The position numbers were made by a program, and so were the translations under genes. The notes beneath the pieces were generated by a model, which was not told the DNA's origin, searched no databases, and worked only from the letters and a program-made list of their open reading frames with translations. Shown piece by piece: positions 61,769-64,000 of a stretch of DNA of 64,000 nt. The first letter of the stretch is position 1, and every line of letters begins with the position of its first letter. The stretch covers positions 1 through 64,000 of the forward strand of contig CALUVR010000002.1 of assembly GCA_944324285.1 (NCBI GenBank), given 5' to 3'. Source of the stretch: Candidatus Gastranaerophilales bacterium. GTDB taxonomy: Bacteria > Cyanobacteriota > Vampirovibrionia > Gastranaerophilales > Gastranaerophilaceae.

Positions 61769-61805
61769 CTGTTGTTTTATTTTTTATTCGTGCTAAACTT
61801 CTGTT

Positions 61806-62939
61806 ATGCAGGATTTTTGGGTAAAAGAGATAAAAACTGATAATATTAAGCCGGAGATAGATTATATCGGGTTTGATAAGTCGTATTCCGATAAAGTTTG
61901 CGATAAATTTAGCTACAAAAATTTGAAAATATACGGGTTAACATCTGCTCAGGCAAATATATTAAAGCAATTAGCGCTGTCTGTAGGGGCTGATTGCGCT
62001 ACCCATAGAGAAGTTATTACAGGAAAAATTGAAAAATCGGACTGTATTTTAGGCGGAAGTGTTTCGCAGATAAAAAAGATAGCCGACAAATTGCAAAATC
62101 AGCCGTTCGGCTTGAAGCTTCTCGGGGAAAAACTTGTAGCCGATTATAGAAAGCCGGAAAAAGTTAAAATTATGGGAATTTTAAACGTCACGGATAATTC
62201 TTTTTCTGACGGCGGTGAATATCTTGATACAGCAAAAGCTTTTGCGCATGTGAAAGAAATGATTTCTGACGGGGCGGATATAATTGATATAGGTGCAGAA
62301 TCGACAAAGCCAGGTTCAGATCCTGTCCCTCCTGACATTCAGCTTCAAAGGCTTTTGCCTGTAATGGAACTTATAAAAAAAGAAAATATGAAAATTCCTG
62401 TAAGTATTGATACAAGGAGTGCAGTAGTTGCTGAAAAATTAATTAAAGCCGGTGCCGCGATAATAAACGATGTATCAGGTATGACTTATGATTGGTGTAT
62501 GGCTGATGTTATAGCAAAGTATGATGTGCCGGTAATAATTCAGCACTCTAAAGGAACTCCTAAGAATATGCAGGATGCACCTGTTTATAAGCACCTTATG
62601 GATGAAATATTCTTTGATTTAAAGCGTCAGATTGAATTTGCTGAAGAAAAAGGAATTTCCAAGAATAAAATAATAGTAGACCCAGGGATAGGATTTGGAA
62701 AAACAAGAGAACAAAATTTTGAGATATTAAAAAGGATAGAAGAATTGCGCTTGCTAGATCGTCCGATAATGATAGGCTTATCCAGAAAAAGCCTTCTTGC
62801 ACTGCAAGATGAGGATAATATGACAAAAGATATCTTTACGGTAGCATTGAATACTTTAGCTGTAGAGCGCCATGTCGATATAATCCGTGTTCATAATGTA
62901 AAATTACACAGAAAACTTCTTAATATGCTGAATAAATAG
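61806..62939 (+). CDS. folP: Dihydropteroate synthase with N-terminal extension
   Basis: The 377-residue protein is longer than the usual 270-290. Residues about 120-377 form the TIM-barrel enzyme that joins p-aminobenzoate to the pterin pyrophosphate: MGILNVTDNSFSDGG, IDIGAESTKPGSDPV, INDVSGM and VDPGIGFGKTREQN are visible. The first 118 residues or so are an extra domain (IYGLTSAQANILKQLALSVG, then CILGGSVSQIKKIADKL). TAAACT preceded by TGC ends 6 nt before the ATG with no ribosome binding site, so it is predicted leaderless. Confidence 0.93.
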   Translation: MQDFWVKEIKTDNIKPEIDYIGFDKSYSDKVCDKFSYKNLKIYGLTSAQANILKQLALSVGADCATHREVITGKIEKSDCILGGSVSQIKKIADKLQNQPFGLKLLGEKLVADYRKPEKVKIMGILNVTDNSFSDGGEYLDTAKAFAHVKEMISDGADIIDIGAESTKPGSDPVPPDIQLQRLLPVMELIKKENMKIPVSIDTRSAVVAEKLIKAGAAIINDVSGMTYDWCMADVIAKYDVPVIIQHSKGTPKNMQDAPVYKHLMDEIFFDLKRQIEFAEEKGISKNKIIVDPGIGFGKTREQNFEILKRIEELRLLDRPIMIGLSRKSLLALQDEDNMTKDIFTVALNTLAVERHVDIIRVHNVKLHRKLLNMLNK

Positions 62940-62985
62940 CAAAAAATCATTTTGCGGATTTTTAATACATTGGAATTCCGGTCCC

Positions 62986-63537
62986 ATGATAATCAGAAGT
63001 AAAAATGCAGAGAAATTTATAAGATATTCGGGGAAAAAGCTCAATGCGCCTCAGCAGGCGGTAATAATGGGCGTTTCATCTTTAATGTTTCAACCTTATA
63101 TCAACAGAAAGAATAAGCAGCTAGACGAAGATACTCGTGATATGGCTGTTGCAAGGTCTATCGGAAAAAGTATAACAGGGAATGTTTCTGATTTTGTGAC
63201 GAGGGTTTTTTCAATATTTGCGGTTACAAAATTGTCCAATTATGTTATAAATAGTGTAAAAACTGATGCTGATTTTGTAACGGGAGTAAGCCCGAAATCA
63301 AAACTTGATATATTTACTCCTAATATAAGAGAGGGATTTATTCCTCAGACTCGCAAGGAATTTTTAAAAGACTTTAAATCATATAGAGTTGCAATGGGCG
63401 CGCTTTTGGCAACCGGTCTTTCAGTGTTTGTAAAAACGACAGTCGAACTGCCTGCTACAAAATATTTGACTGATTATTTTTACAAAAGGGAAAAATTAAA
63501 AAAGGAAAAGCATGATAAAACCGACGTTAATAAATAG
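62986..63537 (+). CDS. Lineage-specific membrane protein (183 aa)
   Basis: The protein has hydrophobic stretches near 25-40, 72-90 and 132-152 and a very basic C-terminus (FYKREKLKKEKHDKTD). The segment LNAPQQAVIMGVSSLMFQPY is distinctive. The ribosome binding site is weak. It overlaps the next gene by 26 bp. It recalls the large membrane protein at 38376 in composition. No function is known. Confidence 0.6.
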   Translation: MIIRSKNAEKFIRYSGKKLNAPQQAVIMGVSSLMFQPYINRKNKQLDEDTRDMAVARSIGKSITGNVSDFVTRVFSIFAVTKLSNYVINSVKTDADFVTGVSPKSKLDIFTPNIREGFIPQTRKEFLKDFKSYRVAMGALLATGLSVFVKTTVELPATKYLTDYFYKREKLKKEKHDKTDVNK

Positions 63538-64000
63538 GTTTACGAATACCATATATAAAAAATACGCGAAGGACAGCGGCAAACTTTTAGTTCATGTAGG
63601 AACAGGAGTGACTGCAATTGGGGCGTCGGCGCAGGTGGGGATGCTGCTTGCTGATAAAGATATTCAGGGGCATACGAAAAAATTTCTGGTAAACCAGGAG
63701 ATAATTACATCAGGAACTTGTATTGCTCTGTATTATGGAATTTGCGAAACAACAAGAGTTGCAGTGAATAAAATGATAGAAAAGGGAAAGGTTTTGACTT
63801 CCTCTGCGGCTTCTTGTATTTCTATATTAAATAAAGATAATTCGGATTGTAAACCGGAGGATTGGAAAAAAGTATTTACAAAAGAGGAGATGAAAAAAGG
63901 AATTTCTTTTAATCTTGAGAATATAAAATACACTGAAATATATAACAAAACAAAAGACAGTTTAAAACCGTCGGTTGCGGAGGGTGCTAAAAAGGCGTTA
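63512..64000 (+). CDS. Lineage-specific membrane protein, N-terminal part (cut by window end)
   Basis: An open frame of 163 codons runs to the window end, starting MIKPTLINRFTNTIYKKYAK with AAAGGA 6 nt upstream. One or two hydrophobic segments (about 26-50 and 66-85) are followed by a charged region (EDWKKVFTKEEMKKGISF). It overlaps the previous gene by 26 bp, so the two are coupled. The ending is outside the window. Confidence 0.65.
   Translation, partial: MIKPTLINRFTNTIYKKYAKDSGKLLVHVGTGVTAIGASAQVGMLLADKDIQGHTKKFLVNQEIITSGTCIALYYGICETTRVAVNKMIEKGKVLTSSAASCISILNKDNSDCKPEDWKKVFTKEEMKKGISFNLENIKYTEIYNKTKDSLKPSVAEGAKKAL

Noticed and set aside
1-64000. tRNA or rRNA genes
   Set aside because: I looked for T-arm GTTCGA patterns with acceptor stems and for rRNA segments and found none I could support.

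Overview
The window comes from a low-GC, gut-type bacterium, most likely a member of the non-photosynthetic cyanobacterial sister lineage Vampirovibrionia/Melainabacteria (order Gastranaerophilales). This assignment is inference from memory of that lineage. It rests on five stand-alone prepilin-like genes with an almost invariant FTLAEVLITLG start, on lineage-style hypothetical proteins (an N-terminal F-x-G/A tag; a family starting MGMAASQARLLSLTAR), and on fermentative, oxygen-sensitive metabolism (ADP-forming acyl-CoA synthetase, reverse rubrerythrin). No rRNA, tRNA, transposase, integrase, phage gene or CRISPR array was recognised.

Layout. 0-3 kb: rplL (cut by the window edge) and rplJ behind a roughly 300-nt leader, a membrane protein with a degenerate cyclase-like domain, and panC. 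3-7.6 kb: a peptide ABC importer (binding protein and two permeases, no ATPases) plus an MgtC-like protein. 7.6-10.3 kb: accessory island with a Tyr/Gly hexapeptide-repeat protein and a coiled-coil protein. 10.3-15 kb: reverse rubrerythrin, orphan DNA methyltransferase, PiT-like membrane protein, mutL. 15-24.8 kb: prepilin module A, mtnA, ruvC, TPR proteins, DAHP synthase, a long phosphohexomutase, two plsC. 25-33 kb: HEAT-repeat protein, an operon of transketolase C-subunit, ftsE, ftsX, a degenerate receiver-GGDEF protein and an isochorismatase-family hydrolase, prepilin module B, ribF. 33-46 kb: miaB, acyl-CoA ligase, lineage-specific membrane proteins, prepilin modules C and D around a radical SAM gene and the acetyl-CoA synthetase. 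46-57 kb: ftsL-like gene, rsmH, a small paralog pair, gltX, prepilin module E, ftsB/divIC-like gene, TPR protein, HExxH metallopeptidase, ctpA. 57-64 kb: small RNA candidate, cdd, TIGR01212-type radical SAM protein, folP and a run of lineage-specific membrane proteins, the last cut by the window end.

Main discovery candidates. (1) Five scattered modules pair one prepilin-like gene head-to-head with its own tiny DNA-binding protein (four XRE, one ribbon-helix-helix). In modules A, D and E, palindromes or repeated boxes overlap the prepilin promoter, so this looks like a set of individually switchable pilin-like surface proteins. Module B has a frameshift exactly on an A_AAA_AAG slippery heptamer. 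(2) Eight genes have a -10 box ending exactly 6 nt before the ATG and no Shine-Dalgarno sequence, which predicts leaderless mRNAs. (3) An unannotated small RNA of about 104 nt has a perfect consensus promoter and an intrinsic terminator. (4) Dispersed palindromic repeats fill the long intergenic gaps; one copy forms the 3' end of the binding-protein gene and supplies the ribosome binding site of the next gene. (5) Degenerate signalling domains (cyclase-like; receiver plus GGDEF) lie next to core genes, the second beside ftsEX.

All function calls come from reading the sequence and remembered family motifs; no database search was possible.
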